The translations under genes and the position numbers were made by a program. DNA of 64,000 nt from Trichobilharzia regenti (Eukaryota; Platyhelminthes; Trematoda; Strigeidida; Schistosomatidae). Numbering within the stretch: position 1 is the stretch's first letter; every line of letters begins with the position of its first letter. The notes beneath the pieces are model-generated. The model was not told where the DNA came from. It was given only the letters and a program-made list of their open reading frames with translations, and made no database searches. Shown in pieces: positions 22,481 to 33,694 of the stretch. Location: the NCBI GenBank assembly GCA_944472135.2, contig OX235264.1, positions 125,641,809-125,705,808 of the forward strand, given 5' to 3'.

Positions 22481-22575
22481 AATTTCAAGAATTATATGAC
22501 AATAAGCAGCAATAAATTTCAGAGCAAACACGTGCAAAAATGTCACCAATTTCGAACGTACCGCCAACTATCAGT
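22481..22575 (-). promoter_or_regulatory. Family A 5' UTR / putative internal promoter
   Basis: Minus-strand 5' terminus GGCGGTACGTTCG...GACATTTTTGCACGTG. Family B starts CGCGGTACGTTCA...TACATTTTTACGTG, so GCGGTACGTTC and ACATTTTT..ACGTG are conserved at the 5' ends of two otherwise diverged families. Internal promoters at the 5' end are normal for non-LTR elements. Confidence 0.5.
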
Positions 22576-22577
22576 TC

Positions 22578-23409
22578 ATTTCAGGTAAGTCGGATAATTG
22601 CTCCAGAGTATTAATAAGTTGGATCTCGTAATTACTAAAGGTGCCAGGTGCTCTGTAGGTGCATCCAATAATGCTGTTACGTTATTTAAGTGTACATTAA
22701 CCCATAGAGTCTCAGGCATGTTAAGTGTACTACTTTCTAGCTGGGATACAGTAAGTTCATTCAGAAAGTACATGAGACAACCCCCTCCCTTACCACCTTC
22801 CTTGTCACACCGAAAGTGTGTGTAGATATCTAAGCTTATTTCTTCATCCAAGATGTTCGAATGACACCAAGATTCAGTTACGACAATTACAGGGGGTTTG
22901 TATATTACTGTGAGTGCTCTGAGCATCGGAAATTTATTTAGAACAGATCTAGCATTTATGAGGATTAGGTAAAGATGAGAGTTGAAGTAGCATTCGAAGT
23001 ATTTAAGTTCGTTAGTCAGCCCCGGATATGGTTCAGCGCACAGTAGTTCTGCTTGACATGATGATCCTATGTTAAGAGGAGTTTCATCATCATGCTCACC
23101 TATGTCTACCGAGTTGGTGTGTGCTGTTTTCGGTGAAGAATTAGGAGTTGGAGTACTGGATTTGCTATAGACCAAGGAATTTTTATTTTTAGTCAGGTTA
23201 CAGAAGTGGGTAGGGTTCTTTATTTGGCCTATGCTTGTGCATGTGTCAAGTGTGCCTGATGGATACGGGTGCACTAGACCGTTCCTGTTTTCATGCAGGG
23301 AGGGAGCCGGCTCTAGTGGTTTAGGAGTGTCAACATCCCTACCAGCTGTTTTTTCAACGCTGACAGGGATGCGGGGGATAAAAAATGATTGGATCCTTTT
23401 GATGACCAT
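22578..23409 (-). pseudogene. Family B endonuclease, N-terminal part
   Basis: Minus-strand frame with a Ser/Thr/Pro-rich leader, then LYLILINARSVLNKFPMLR, VVTESWCHSN, EGGKGGGCLMYF and ETLWVNVHLNNVTAL, the first half of an APE endonuclease. A 1-base deletion near 22670 (absent from the plus copy at 35239) shifts the frame, and the piece ends where family A begins. Confidence 0.8.
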
Positions 23410-24076
23410 GGCTTATTATTCCACCTATTGTTTGATGCTAGTTGTGTCCTTGTGTGGGTTTCATGTGTACTGCATTGTGGGTTAGTTCCCAGCAGACTTG
23501 TACCATATATCCGGTCAAAATTTGTTTGTGTGCCATACTGTGAGGACCCTGAGTTGTTGGTAGCCGAGTTCTGACTATTACCACTTGTACTATTGAGGGT
23601 GACATTGTTGTGACATTGGATATCAGTGTGTGCCATGGTGCGATTAAGCACGTTGTGGGTGCTAATACTATTGACCGTGAGGAGTGTGGGCTTATTTAAG
23701 CTGCCACTATTTTTGTTGGTATGATTTAGGGGCATAATTTCCTTACCTTTAGCAATGAAGTTATGGCTAGGAGAGGACAAAGTCGAATTTCGGGAGGTTT
23801 TGACCTTTCTCTGGGGTTATTTAATGGCATTTTAGATTCTGCGGTGATAGGTGGTATGGTTTTATTATTTATTTGGTTACAGTCTAGTGGCCTTTCGGCT
23901 GGTGTTGCACTCTGATGGGATATTTCTGTGTGTTTTGAGGGGGGTGATACGGTGGGGTCTACTGTATCTTTCACAGGGTTGGGAATAATGGCTGCTTGCA
24001 ATGTCCTATTACCTATTTCACAATTAGTCTTAGCGAGATAGTTGTATGCGCGCCTTTCTGTGACTGTTTTGTCCAC
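23313..24076 (-). pseudogene. Family B linker ORFs between ORF1 and endonuclease
   Basis: Two overlapping open stretches in different frames (24076-23726 and 23780-23313), rich in Asn, Ser, Thr and Pro. The first starts at GTG with no ATG. They occupy the position of the family A middle ORF but show no clear similarity to it. Both copies of family B carry them nearly unchanged. Confidence 0.45.
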
Positions 24077-24084
24077 CCCAACCT

Positions 24085-24831
24085 TTATAAGTTTCTAGTT
24101 TCTGGCTTGCGATAGGGTGTGTTGGGAGTGTCTGCCGGTGTTTCGAACTGAAAACGAATAGGACAACACTTTTCATGTTGACTCTTCTTCAGCCTATAGC
24201 ACTTAGTCTTGGAGTTAGGCATTTTCGCTTCACTAAGTAAGATGCGCTGTACCTTTTTTAGTGCCTCATTATCCGGAACGTTGTAGACAATAGCACTCAG
24301 CTTTGCGTCGAGTCGTTTTGTTACTTCTGTGGTAACAAAATTAATGAGGTTATCTACCTTAGTTACCGATTCTGTGTCAAGCTTGTTAAGGTTTACCGTT
24401 TTCATGAGGATAGTGAGAGGTGTCAGTTCACAGACCTTCAACCTGATATCGCTGATCTGATCTGATAATTTGGATATCTCGGTATCGGTTTCGATGTTTC
24501 CAGCATTTACTGACTTACTGTTTTTTATTTCCCTTAACTCAGCCTTAAGTTCTCCTATAGACAACTTTAGAAGTTCTATTTCTGAAGATAGTGCTGAAAA
24601 AGAGCTTGATGGCTGGAGTTTTTCGATAAGCACATAAGGTGAAGGGAGGGGTTCTGTATGAGCAGAGGGTACTGAATTTTTAGGAGTAGTTCTAATACTA
24701 GCTGTCATTACAGCTTTATCTTCAGTTCCAGCTCGACGCTTACGGCATACAAGTGAGTTATGTGACCCATTATAGCCGTTTGTGGGGGGGGTGTTGCTTG
24801 ATGTAGCAATCAAGGACGTTAAATTAGACAC
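24085..24831 (-). pseudogene. Family B ORF1
   Basis: 248 open codons (first codon GTG). A helical stretch (LSSEIELLKLSIGELKAELREIK) is followed by LDAKLSAIVYNVPDNEALKKVQ and a basic Cys-containing end (KCYRLKKSQHEKCCPIRFQF), matching the order in family A ORF1. An ATG lies about 60 bases upstream (MVNQTIKRRTYSP) but in another frame that stops at once; both copies share this, so ORF1 may be broken at its start or begin by another route. Confidence 0.7.
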
Positions 24832-25012
24832 CAGTTTTAAGGGGAATAGGTCCGTCGCTTTATAGTTTGATTAACCATAACTATTAGAAATGAGAGATAG
24901 TGGTTACAAGTATGCAAGTAGTATAGTACTTGTTCAAGTATTACAACAAGATAAATTTTATGCAACGAATCACGTAAAAATGTAACGCAAACGTTGAACG
25001 TACCGCGATACA
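24832..25012 (-). repeat. Family B copy 1, 5' UTR
   Basis: Matches 32758-32939 in reverse. Starts TATCGCGGTACGTTC. Confidence 0.78.
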
Positions 25013-25380
25013 GTGTGCGGACACAGAGTTTGCGGAAATATCTTGATCTTCAGATGAATGATCATGATACACGTCTGCAGCTAGATACCGCCTCTGATAT
25101 TACTGTTACATCAGGGAAACTTTGGAATGATGTTGCTAAACCACCTATCACAAATACTTCCCAGACTCTTCTCAACGCCTGTGGTGGGCGGCTCAAACTA
25201 ATTGGTAAACTCAAATGTTCTGTTTCCTTCCGCACTACCAAATTTACGGGAATTTGCTACCTCACCAAGGGTGATTTAAATCTTTTGGGACTTCATTGGT
25301 TCGATCGTTTGCATTTGGCTGATGTCCCACTAAATTCGCTATGCAATGCAGTCAAGAAGCATAAAATGTCAGGCTATTCC
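25013..25380 (+). pseudogene. Gypsy-type retropepsin fragment
   Basis: Plus-strand frame containing LQLDTASDITVTS (catalytic Asp at 25084), then a long beta-rich stretch and GDLNLLGLHWFDRL, the flap-to-C-terminal pattern of aspartic proteases in Ty3/gypsy polyproteins. It is a fragment: no Gag before it (family B starts there) and no RT after it. The downstream basic stretch ends at a purine run AAAAGGGGAGGGGAT (25496-25510), which resembles a polypurine tract, so an internally deleted gypsy copy is possible. Confidence 0.7.
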
Positions 25381-25555
25381 GGACGAAGCCGAAGCCGCAA
25401 ATCCAACAGGCAGACGAAAAGACAAACGTCAAAAACAAGCTCAAAGATTCCAGATAAACCCACAGGAAAACACACAAATAATCATCAATCTTCTCAAAAG
25501 GGGAGGGGATATGTATTTATATATATGTGTGTGTATGGTGGTCTCTCTTTAAAAT

Positions 25556-26556
25556 AATTATAATAATCTTATTTTCATATAAACATAAATTTACATGAAA
25601 ATGCATGCCATTTTTACAGGCACGATCAAGAATGTTATAATGTCAAATCTTATATTGTCTACAAGTTAATAATGTTTCAACAGTTAAATATTTAATATAT
25701 ATACATATATATATATAATTACACTCATTGTCCGAACCAGGCCGTATAGTTATTGAATTGTACAGTTGTCCTCCAGGTTGAGCGGGAAAATCGACTTCGT
25801 TTCGTTTTCATCCCGTGGTTGTAGGCATACGATAACCAACCAATATTAAGGTAAGTACAACGTTTACAAGGGATTGGAAGCTGTTTTTTAGAAAAGTTAA
25901 AGTGCCAAGGTGAATCATTTAAGTGTAATAGATTAAGTGAGTGAAATATATCATTAATAAACACATTTATGTAGAAAACAGAATGGGGAAGTAATTAATC
26001 CTTAGGCCGACAACGTTCATTTGCAATGTATAATGAAACCAATATATTTTGTGATATCATGATGTCCACTTTTGGCTTTAATACAATTATTTTCAAGCCA
26101 GTTGTTTTGATTTCATGCCTTTTTGTCTATTTGGTGCATAACCGTACCCTCCAGAGAATAGGAGTAGAATAAGTCGAATCAAACTCATAAAGAGCTATAA
26201 AATGTTAGGTTTAATGGAATATAATGAGGATCAAGTAAAGACGTTATTAGAAAATAAGTGAGACAAGATATTGTGAAGTGGTATTTAGAGATCTGACGAT
26301 GGATAGCAAGTTAATTTATAAGATGCCCCATAAATCTGTGCAGATCCCGCGTGGTCGCATCTCAACAATAGGCTGAATGAATGGTATATATTTAAAGGTA
26401 GAAGCATGATCTGTCAAGGCGTTCATTATTATCTTTTTCAAGATAAAGATCTAAGCCCTCATAAAAATCAGAAATATCTCGAGCCTTCAAATTGCGTATT
26501 GCTGTTCCTGCAGAATGGGGCGATTCACCTTAGTGACCACCACCATATCTACTGAT
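25556..26556 (-). repeat. Repeat D, copy 1
   Basis: About 1 kb, matching 37634-38604 in the same orientation with scattered differences. No convincing ORF. Read on the minus strand it ends in ATGAGAATA-like sequence and AAT repeats, resembling the 3' terminus of family A, and contains GCCTGTAAAAATGGC, so it may be the 3' part of another CR1-like family. Confidence 0.6.
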
Positions 26557-26830
26557 CAGCTAGCGCCACCCTCCCTCCTTTTTTGATGTTAGGCTCTGAG
26601 ACTATGATTATTATGGCTACCGCAAATATATTGCTTGGTACCAGACATGTTCGTACCCCATATTCCATCTCCCTAGCTTTCTTAATGAGTGGGTCCAATA
26701 GGTCTCCACGTACATCTTTACGAACATATTATATATGTGTGCATGCATCCTGATGAACAGATTACTTTATAAGAAATCAAAAACTTAAAGAGTCAAACGA
26801 ATAGGTATTGTGAATATTGGAAAAAGATTT
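26557..26830. other. No feature recognised
   Basis: AT-rich sequence between repeat D and the family A-like tail. No ORF over 60 codons, no repeat partner seen. Confidence 0.4.
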
Positions 26831-27010
26831 AATAATAATAATATATATTCTCATTTTTTTACATGAGGGACGCCAGTTTACATGCATCATCAATTCGATA
26901 ATTTACACATAATATTAGTAAGCATATTTAGTAAAAACATAATATAATAAAGTACATATTTTTCCCTAGCTATGTAGGGTACACCAATTGTATAGGCTTG
27001 CATAAATATT
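26831..27010 (-). repeat. Family A-like 3' end fragment
   Basis: Minus-strand 3' terminus with the dimeric arrangement of family A: an internal module with hairpin CCCTA-CATAGC-TAGGG (about 26967-26982) and a terminal module (GACGCCAGTTTACATGC on plus). Diverged from 13081-13250. 5'-truncated. Confidence 0.65.
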
Positions 27011-27012
27011 GT

Positions 27013-27500
27013 TTTAATAATAATAATATATTCCTTCCTGTTTATGCAGGAACATACCTATTGTACAGGCATGGATGAGTTATTATATAAATTACACATA
27101 ATTTGATGTATAATGGACTTACAGTTTGGTTGTTCATTCTGACATTAGAGTCCATCGCAACAGTCTGCTATAAAGTCTGTTTGTGCAACAAATAAAGAAA
27201 TATAGAAATATTGTCTTCGCATTAACAAAAAACCAGACATCACATGAATGTAATACAGATATATGGGAAAAATAAAGCTTGAAGTCAGTTCTCCTATATA
27301 ACTTTGTTGTGAACAGCACACTAGGCTTAAAGTTTATTGATGTATTCTGTTGAGATCAGTGATATATTTATTCCACTTTTTCAGCAGTCTTATCGTAGTT
27401 TCATAACAGGAAAGAAATTTGATCGTGGAGGCGAAAACTAGATAAGGTCATGTTAAGTTGTTTTACTGCATCAAATGGTGCCGAGGTCGATTCCAGAACA
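27013..27500 (-). repeat. Family B-like 3' end fragment
   Basis: Reverse complement of family B 3' UTR (compare 37120-37590), with the CAGGAA...TTCCTG hairpin (27036-27055) and an AAT tail at its left. 5'-truncated near 27500. 27501-27593 shows nothing recognisable. Confidence 0.72.
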
Positions 27501-27593
27501 CTATAGTTAAGGTTCAATTTAGGTAGTATGGACTGAAGGTAAGGTCGGTTGGCAGAACTTAGTGTACTAAATTTTCATGACGGTCTCATATAT

Positions 27594-27965
27594 AGTATCT
27601 ATTCACTACCAATTACCACTGAAATCGCTGGTCACTCATTCTGCCTCAGTTCTAGTAGCGGTGACGCATGCGAGCCTCAGTCGTTTACACTCTTTCTCCC
27701 CGGCGTGTCGGACCGCAGCTAACAATTATCTCCGTGTGCATTTCATTCTCACCAATAGCCTAGCCTCCCCGGCGTATACGCCCCATCTGCTGTCCTTAAC
27801 ATAAATCGATTCATTCACGGATGTAGAAGAGTGGACACAACTTCAGAAGTAATCACGACGAAAATTTTAACAAAATTACGCAATAACAACAAGATACGAA
27901 AACAACAAGTAAACACAATGAAACCATAAAACACCAATTGATATGACACACCACACGTATATACA
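27594..27965 (-). mobile_element. LTR element copy 3, left part
   Basis: Matches 826-1200 of copy 1 (3' internal region). No LTR is present at its left edge, so this copy is truncated. It is interrupted at 27966 by family A. Confidence 0.8.
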
Positions 27966-30197
27966 ATTTTCCAGTAGTGACCATAGAATGGTACTCTGCT
28001 CTCTGCCTTTCTCACCACTAAATACAGGAAACAAACAAGACTCAGGAAGCACAATATGTCGTAGTTACAAATATACAGACTGGGGATTAGTCCAAGAACT
28101 TATTCGACTCTGTCAATGGGATGACTATTTTACCACTGACTCCCTGGAGGCCTTAGTAACCCTGTTTTACAGGAATGTTACCCTTTGTCTAGATACAGTT
28201 GCTCCAAAGAAAATAGTGAAATTAAGTAGACACCGAACTGAATATATTCCAAGGGCACACCGTAATAAGTTAAGGAAACTGAAGAAACAGTACTATTCCA
28301 CTAAGGACATATCACTATTGCTCTCAATCCACGAGTCTCTTGAATCTCTCAAGCGCCTACGCTCTCAAAAGGACCTCGACGAAGAGTTAACGGCACTTGA
28401 AAGTACCTCCAAAGTTTATAACTTAACGGCACTTCTTAAAAAACGAATGCAGTCGGCGAGGGAAATCCCATACTTACTTCACGACAAAGTAATCTACAAT
28501 GAACCTGCCACTATCTGTGAACTCTTCAGTGATTGGTTTGCAAACTTTAGTTTAGAAACACATATGCCTGGTGAAACCGCCCCCGTTACTATCTCTTCCC
28601 TTGAAAGCATTGTGTTCACTAATCAGTTAATAGTACAAGCAATTAAAAGCCTTAAACCTTCCACTAGTACGGGACCGGATGGCCTCGCTTCGATAATTTT
28701 CAAAAACAGTGGGTGTGATATACCCCTGTTACTTCTTAAATTCTTCTCAATATCTATGGACACTGGCACTTACCCTAGTGAGTGGAAAACTAGCTTCATA
28801 ATTCCACATTACAAATCTGGTGATAGGGCAAACGTCCGCAATTACAGACCCATAAATATAACCCCAGTTATCTCACGAATCATGGAGAAAGTTGTAAAAG
28901 ATCAATTGTCAGACTACCTAATTAGGGAAGATCTTGTTACAAGGTCTCAACACGGATTTCTCAAAAATAGATCCTGCGTTACTTGCCACTTCGACTTTTT
29001 CAACTGCATCACTAGTAGTCGCGAAGCACGTAAGCTAGTCGTTGTTCTCTACTTCGATATATCTAGGGCATTTGACATGGTATCTCACAGTATTCTCTTT
29101 GAGAAGCTGTACTCTTGTGGAATTCGCAACCCATTACTGAACTGGTTAAAATCATTTCTAAGCAACAGGGTACAAATAACCAAAGTTGGATCTGTATTGT
29201 CTCATCCTAGGCAGATCTCAAGTGGGGTCGTGCAAGGTAGTGTCCTAGGTCCACTTTTATTCACAATCTACATTAACAGCATTTGCAAGTGCTTCACCTT
29301 AGGCAAACCATTCCTATATGCTGACGACCTCAAAGTCGTCTACTCCTGCTACACTCATGAATTAAGCGATATGGTTACTAAAATACATCTTGAACTAAGT
29401 AGTCTCGCATCATGGTGTGCTGATTCCTGTCTAAATTTTAACATTGACAAATGCGGCTGGATTTGTATTGGCAACAGTAACCTTGATCTAACTCTTGAAA
29501 TAAATGGGCGAAAACTAGCTAAGCTCAACTCAGTCGTAGATCTCGGTATTAGATACTCTAGTAACCTAACGTTCGCTGAACAGACTGATTATGCCAGACG
29601 TAAAACGCGAAGGCTGATAGGATGCATAACACGCAATTTCTTTTGTTGTGAAACTAGGGTTTTATTATACAAAGTATGTGTCCGACCTATCTTAGAATAC
29701 TGCCCGTTTATTCTTAGCGGACTAAGACAAAATGACAAGCTTAAATTAGAGGGAGTGCAACGGCAGTTTACCTCAAGAACTCTTGGTTTAGAAAGTGGTC
29801 TGGAATACCATGAGCGATGCGAAGACTAAGATTAGAACCCCTCTGGAAAAGACGCCTTAAGCTAAACCTTATCTTTTACTACAAGCTAACTAATCTTCTC
29901 TTGCATTCCTCCGAGCCAATAACTAAACCTACCGCTGTCATCAGTTACAATCTTAGAAATCATCACAACCTAGCTGCTATGGAGCACTGTCAGACTTACG
30001 TGCGGTACAACTTCTTCTTAAATAAGTTTTCAGTCATTTGGAATAGACTACCAGCTAATGTGCGCGATGCAAACACACTTCCAGTGTTCATCTCCTCAGT
30101 CACCAGACTACTCAAAGATGACAATGCACTTTTGCGCCTGACTCTTACACCTTCTTTTTCACCCTACATAGATATTTTAAGTTCTTTAAACGTGTAG
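27966..30197 (+). pseudogene. 5'-truncated family A ORF2
   Basis: Nearly identical to 14041-16271 on the other strand. It starts inside the endonuclease (FSSSDHRM) and retains the whole RT including YFDISRAFD and YADD (29319-29330). A single-base deletion near 29822 shifts the frame after YHERCE; the remainder continues to a stop at 30197. The very low divergence from the full-length copy shows recent activity of family A. 5' truncation is the usual outcome of incomplete target-primed reverse transcription. Confidence 0.9.
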
Positions 30198-31163
30198 TTA
30201 CAACAAACTACAATTATAAATTTTAATATTATTGGAACTAGATGATTAACATTTCTACACAGGACAGTAATATTAGTTTACACATAATATAAAAGTTAGC
30301 ATAACGGGACTAGTTAGTTTGTGTACCAAAATAACCACAGTTACTAAACAGAATATATATGTATATATTTATTAATCACTCCTTAAGGACTCCCGTTGCT
30401 TTCTTTTGCGTTGCTGTTGTTTGTCTTCTTTTTTCTCTCACCATTTCAGCTTCCATTTGACTTTTTGAATGAGAATGAATAATGTGGATATTTGACCATT
30501 TACAATGACAAATGATCTGCAAACATTATTGGTCCAGTATCTTTCAGTTGCCTGGTTAATAACGAATTAACTTTCTCCACGACGCAACCTGGATTACATT
30601 TGTGGAATATACTCTTATACCAATGGAAAAGTATCAATTTGTAATACAACGTCACGATTGTAGCTTATAACATAACTGATCGTATCTGTAAAAATAGCTT
30701 CCTTATTACCCAATTTGGATATAAATCAAATCAAAAATAAGATTCGGATTTGTACACACCCAAGTTATATTGAGGAATTACTTCAAGCTTTATTTTTTCC
30801 CAAGTATTTTTAATCCATCCAAAACTTACTTGGGTTTTTTTGTTAATGCGAAGTTAATATTCCTATATTTCATGATGTGCTCCATTGAATGACTGGTTAT
30901 CATATTGTTCCCACAGACCTAAGACAAAAACGCCAGCAACCATGTAACTTAACCATAAACCAAATTTATGAAATTTGTATAATGCTTATCCATGCCTGTA
31001 TATTTGGTGTGTCCTACACAAGTAGGAAAAAATGTGTATTTTATTAAAACATTATTATTAATTATGATTGCTAATCGTATATGTAATTTATCATATTGAT
31101 GATGCCTGTAAACTGGCGTCTCTCATGTACAAAATGAGAATATACTATTATTATTATTATTAA
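30198..31163 (+). repeat. Family A 3' UTR (5'-truncated copy)
   Basis: Carries stem CCCAAGTA/TACTTGGG (30799-30834), internal hairpin TCCTAC-ACAA-GTAGGA (31012-31027), terminal GCCTGTAAACTGGC with TCTCAT-GTACAAA-ATGAGA (31104-31139) and (ATT)n to about 31163, where the LTR element copy resumes. Confidence 0.85.
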
Positions 31164-31648
31164 ATAGTACAAACAACCTCGCCGATCATGTCTTGGTGGA
31201 ATTCCTTTGAAGAATTGCAGGACTTACACCAGTACGCCTACAACCCTTCTCAGGTTGACGATTGTAAGTTGTGGAATGTCCTTACACAAACAAGATTAAC
31301 CAACAATTACATCAATTGGAACTCACACAATTATTTAACACAAACATATGTACAATCAACACATCAAATGTTGTGTATTCTGGCACGGCAAACTACCCTT
31401 GAAGAACTGTAGGACTTACACCAGTACGCCTACATTCCTTCTCAGGTTGATGATCCAAGTGGAAGTCGTCCGGACACAAACAGAATTACCAATAGCTAGA
31501 TGAAAGATGATATCAATTCAGTATATACAATATGAACATATGTACAAGATCATACACCAAGCACATTGGACTGCTCATTGATGCGCTACCCTTTGAAGAA
31601 CTGTAGGACTTACACCAGTACGCCTACAACCCTTCTCAGGTTGACGCC
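31164..31648 (-). repeat. LTR element copy 3, 3' internal region with tandem repeats
   Basis: Continues 27594-27965 after the family A insertion. Contains the three tandem blocks seen in copies 1 and 2 (near 31205, 31397 and 31594). Confidence 0.78.
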
Positions 31649-32757
31649 CTAGGTTGGAAAATCGTCGCAGAGTTCATTTGCTAACTTCCTTCTATCAGCT
31701 ATATCCTCAAATCTAAACGGCAACACGCCCATGTCATTGTATCGTAGAATATAGATGACCAACAAACATATGACGTATCTGGTCAACCAAGTGTAGAAAC
31801 AGAGTAATTTACACCAAAGATAATAACATTCAAATAGTAACTTGAAACTAGAAATGTCTTTATTCGTGCAAGTCAATTTAACAATAACTCTCTCCTTTAC
31901 ACTTGGCTTATCCACACTAAACTGACCATTGATATTCGTCCTTTCAAACGAACTGATACTACCATAGTCATTGCACAAGATACTTGAGTTTATGGTTGTC
32001 TGTTTCATTGTGGATGACAGCACCAACGATGACTGAGTGACACAAGTTGATGAACTTAGTGGTGGATCAGAAGCTGTTCTAGTTCGGCATTCAGATAGTT
32101 GTCCAACTGCAAGATTACCACCACTGCTGTCTTTCACTACTAGTTCGGGTTTAGCACTATCATCTGATGATAGGTGAGCTACACGCTGATCAATCACACT
32201 GACTGTCTCACAAGTATGCACAACTTCTGGAACTGCATCTGCGTTCAATTCTACTTCACGTTGTAGTTGTACAGAACTTTTATTTAACTTAGCAGTAGTA
32301 GGCATTCCCCTCATTTCATCATGATCAACCAAAGACAAATCTGCCCTATCATGAAAACACCACAAATATTCAATTTACCGTCAAGTTCATAAATTTCAAA
32401 CTCTTTAATAACAGAAGTAGACAATTTTGGCTCCTCCTCACAAATCATTAAAGGTTTTATATCTTCACTCTGACTAGTTATACTTTGTAAACTTTTGGAG
32501 TCAGAACTGCACTCTGAAACAGTAACTCTATTCTGTGACACTCTATTCAACAACGGCTTACCAGTTGCAACTACAGACTTCTTCACCGCACCGTTATCGT
32601 CACACAATTCGGAGTCAGACCTGGAGTTTACATTTGGCTTATAACTGAACTTGCTCACCGGTTCACAGTTCACTTCTGTATGCACCTCTTGCACACGTGT
32701 AAAACACAACCGTGTTTCTCTTGCAGCTTGCAACTTATCTGTTGAGGATGTACTACG
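31649..32757 (-). pseudogene. Gag-like ORF of LTR element copy 3, C-terminal part
   Basis: Two overlapping pieces (31649-32365 and 32311-32733) of the Gag C-terminal half, frameshifted near 32340 where a stretch differs from the other copies. Keeps the hydrophobic segment and the charged C-terminal tail. The zinc-knuckle position again has Arg instead of the second Cys. Family B starts at 32758, so the N-terminal Gag domain is missing. Confidence 0.8.
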
Positions 32758-32939
32758 ATGTATCGCGGTACGTTCAACTTTTGCGTTACATTTTTACGTG
32801 ATTCGTTGCATAAAATTTATCTTGTTGTAATACTTGAACAAGTACTATACTACTTGCATACTTGTAACCACTATCTCTCATTTCTAATAGTTATGGTTAA
32901 TCAAACTATAAAGCGACGGACCTATTCCCCTTAAAACTG

Positions 32940-33686
32940 GTGTCTAATTTAACGTCCTTGATTGCTACATCAAGCAACACCCCCCCCACAAACGGCTATA
33001 ATGGGTCACATAACTCACTTGTATGCCGTAAGCGTCGAGCTGGAACTGAAGATAAAGCTGTAATGACAGCTAGTATTAGAACTACTCCTAAAAATTCAGT
33101 ACCCTCTGCTCATACAGAACCCCTCCCTTCACCTTATGTGCTTATCAAAAAACTCCAGCCATCAAGCTCTTTTTCAGCACTATCTTCAGAAATAGAACTT
33201 CTAAAGTTGTCTATAGGAGAACTTAAGGCTGAGTTAAGGGAAATAAAAAACAATAAGTCAGTAAATGCTGGAAACATCGAAACCGATACCGAGATATCCA
33301 AATTATCAGATCAGATCAGCGATATCAGGTTGAAGGTCTGTGAACTGACACCTCTCACTATCCTCATGAAAACGGTAAACCTTAACAAGCTTGACACAGA
33401 ATCGGTAACTAAGGTAGATAACCTCATTAATTTTGTTACCACAGAAGTAACAAAACGACTCGACGCAAAGCTGAGTGCTATTGTCTACAACGTTCCGGAT
33501 AATGAGGCACTAAAAAAGGTACAGCGCATCTTACTTAGTGAAGCGAAAATGCCTAACTCCAAGACTAAGTGCTATAGGCTGAAGAAGAGTCAACATGAAA
33601 AGTGTTGTCCTATTCGTTTTCAGTTCGAAACACCGGCAGACACTCCCAACACACCCTATCGCAAGCCAGAAACTAGAAACTTATAA
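32940..33686 (+). pseudogene. Family B ORF1 (copy 2)
   Basis: Same 248-codon protein as 24085-24831, with a few substitutions (for example NNKSVNA for NSKSVNA). First codon GTG; the upstream ATG is out of frame. Confidence 0.7.
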
Positions 33687-33694
33687 AGGTTGGG

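Larger units (their letters stand above)
13081..22575 (-). mobile_element. Full-length CR1-like element, family A (split by LTR element)
   Basis: Pieces 21351-22575 (5') and 13081-17293 (3') together make about 5.4 kb. Order on the minus strand: 5' UTR, ORF1, middle ORF, ORF2 (endonuclease plus RT), 3' UTR, (ATT)n. The 3' end lies at 13081 against family B, the 5' end at 22575 against family B. The LTR element at 17294-21345 interrupts the middle ORF. No long target duplication is visible at the A/B junctions, only a possible ATA. Known relatives by type are CR1-like schistosome elements such as SR1; exact family not assigned. Confidence 0.88.
17126..23064. repeat. Right copy of the segmental duplication (partner 1-5864)
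   Basis: See the left copy. The right copy retains the uninterrupted Gag ORF and family A ORF1 except for the shared TGA, and differs by a private 71-base insertion at 18900-18970. Confidence 0.93.
11218..25012 (-). mobile_element. Outer CR1-like element, family B copy 1 (split by family A)
   Basis: Two minus-strand pieces, 22578-25012 (5' half) and 11218-13078 (3' half), join without loss when compared with the uninterrupted plus-strand copy at 32758-37580: the plus copy reads GATATACCCACAGG across the site, while here the 5' piece ends ...CTGATA and the 3' piece resumes TACCCACAGG. Family A occupies the interval. The 3' end is missing beyond 11218, where family C's tail begins. The 5' end (TATCGCGGTACGTTC) is complete and abuts a gypsy-type remnant. 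The RT core is deleted (see 11991-13078). Confidence 0.85.
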
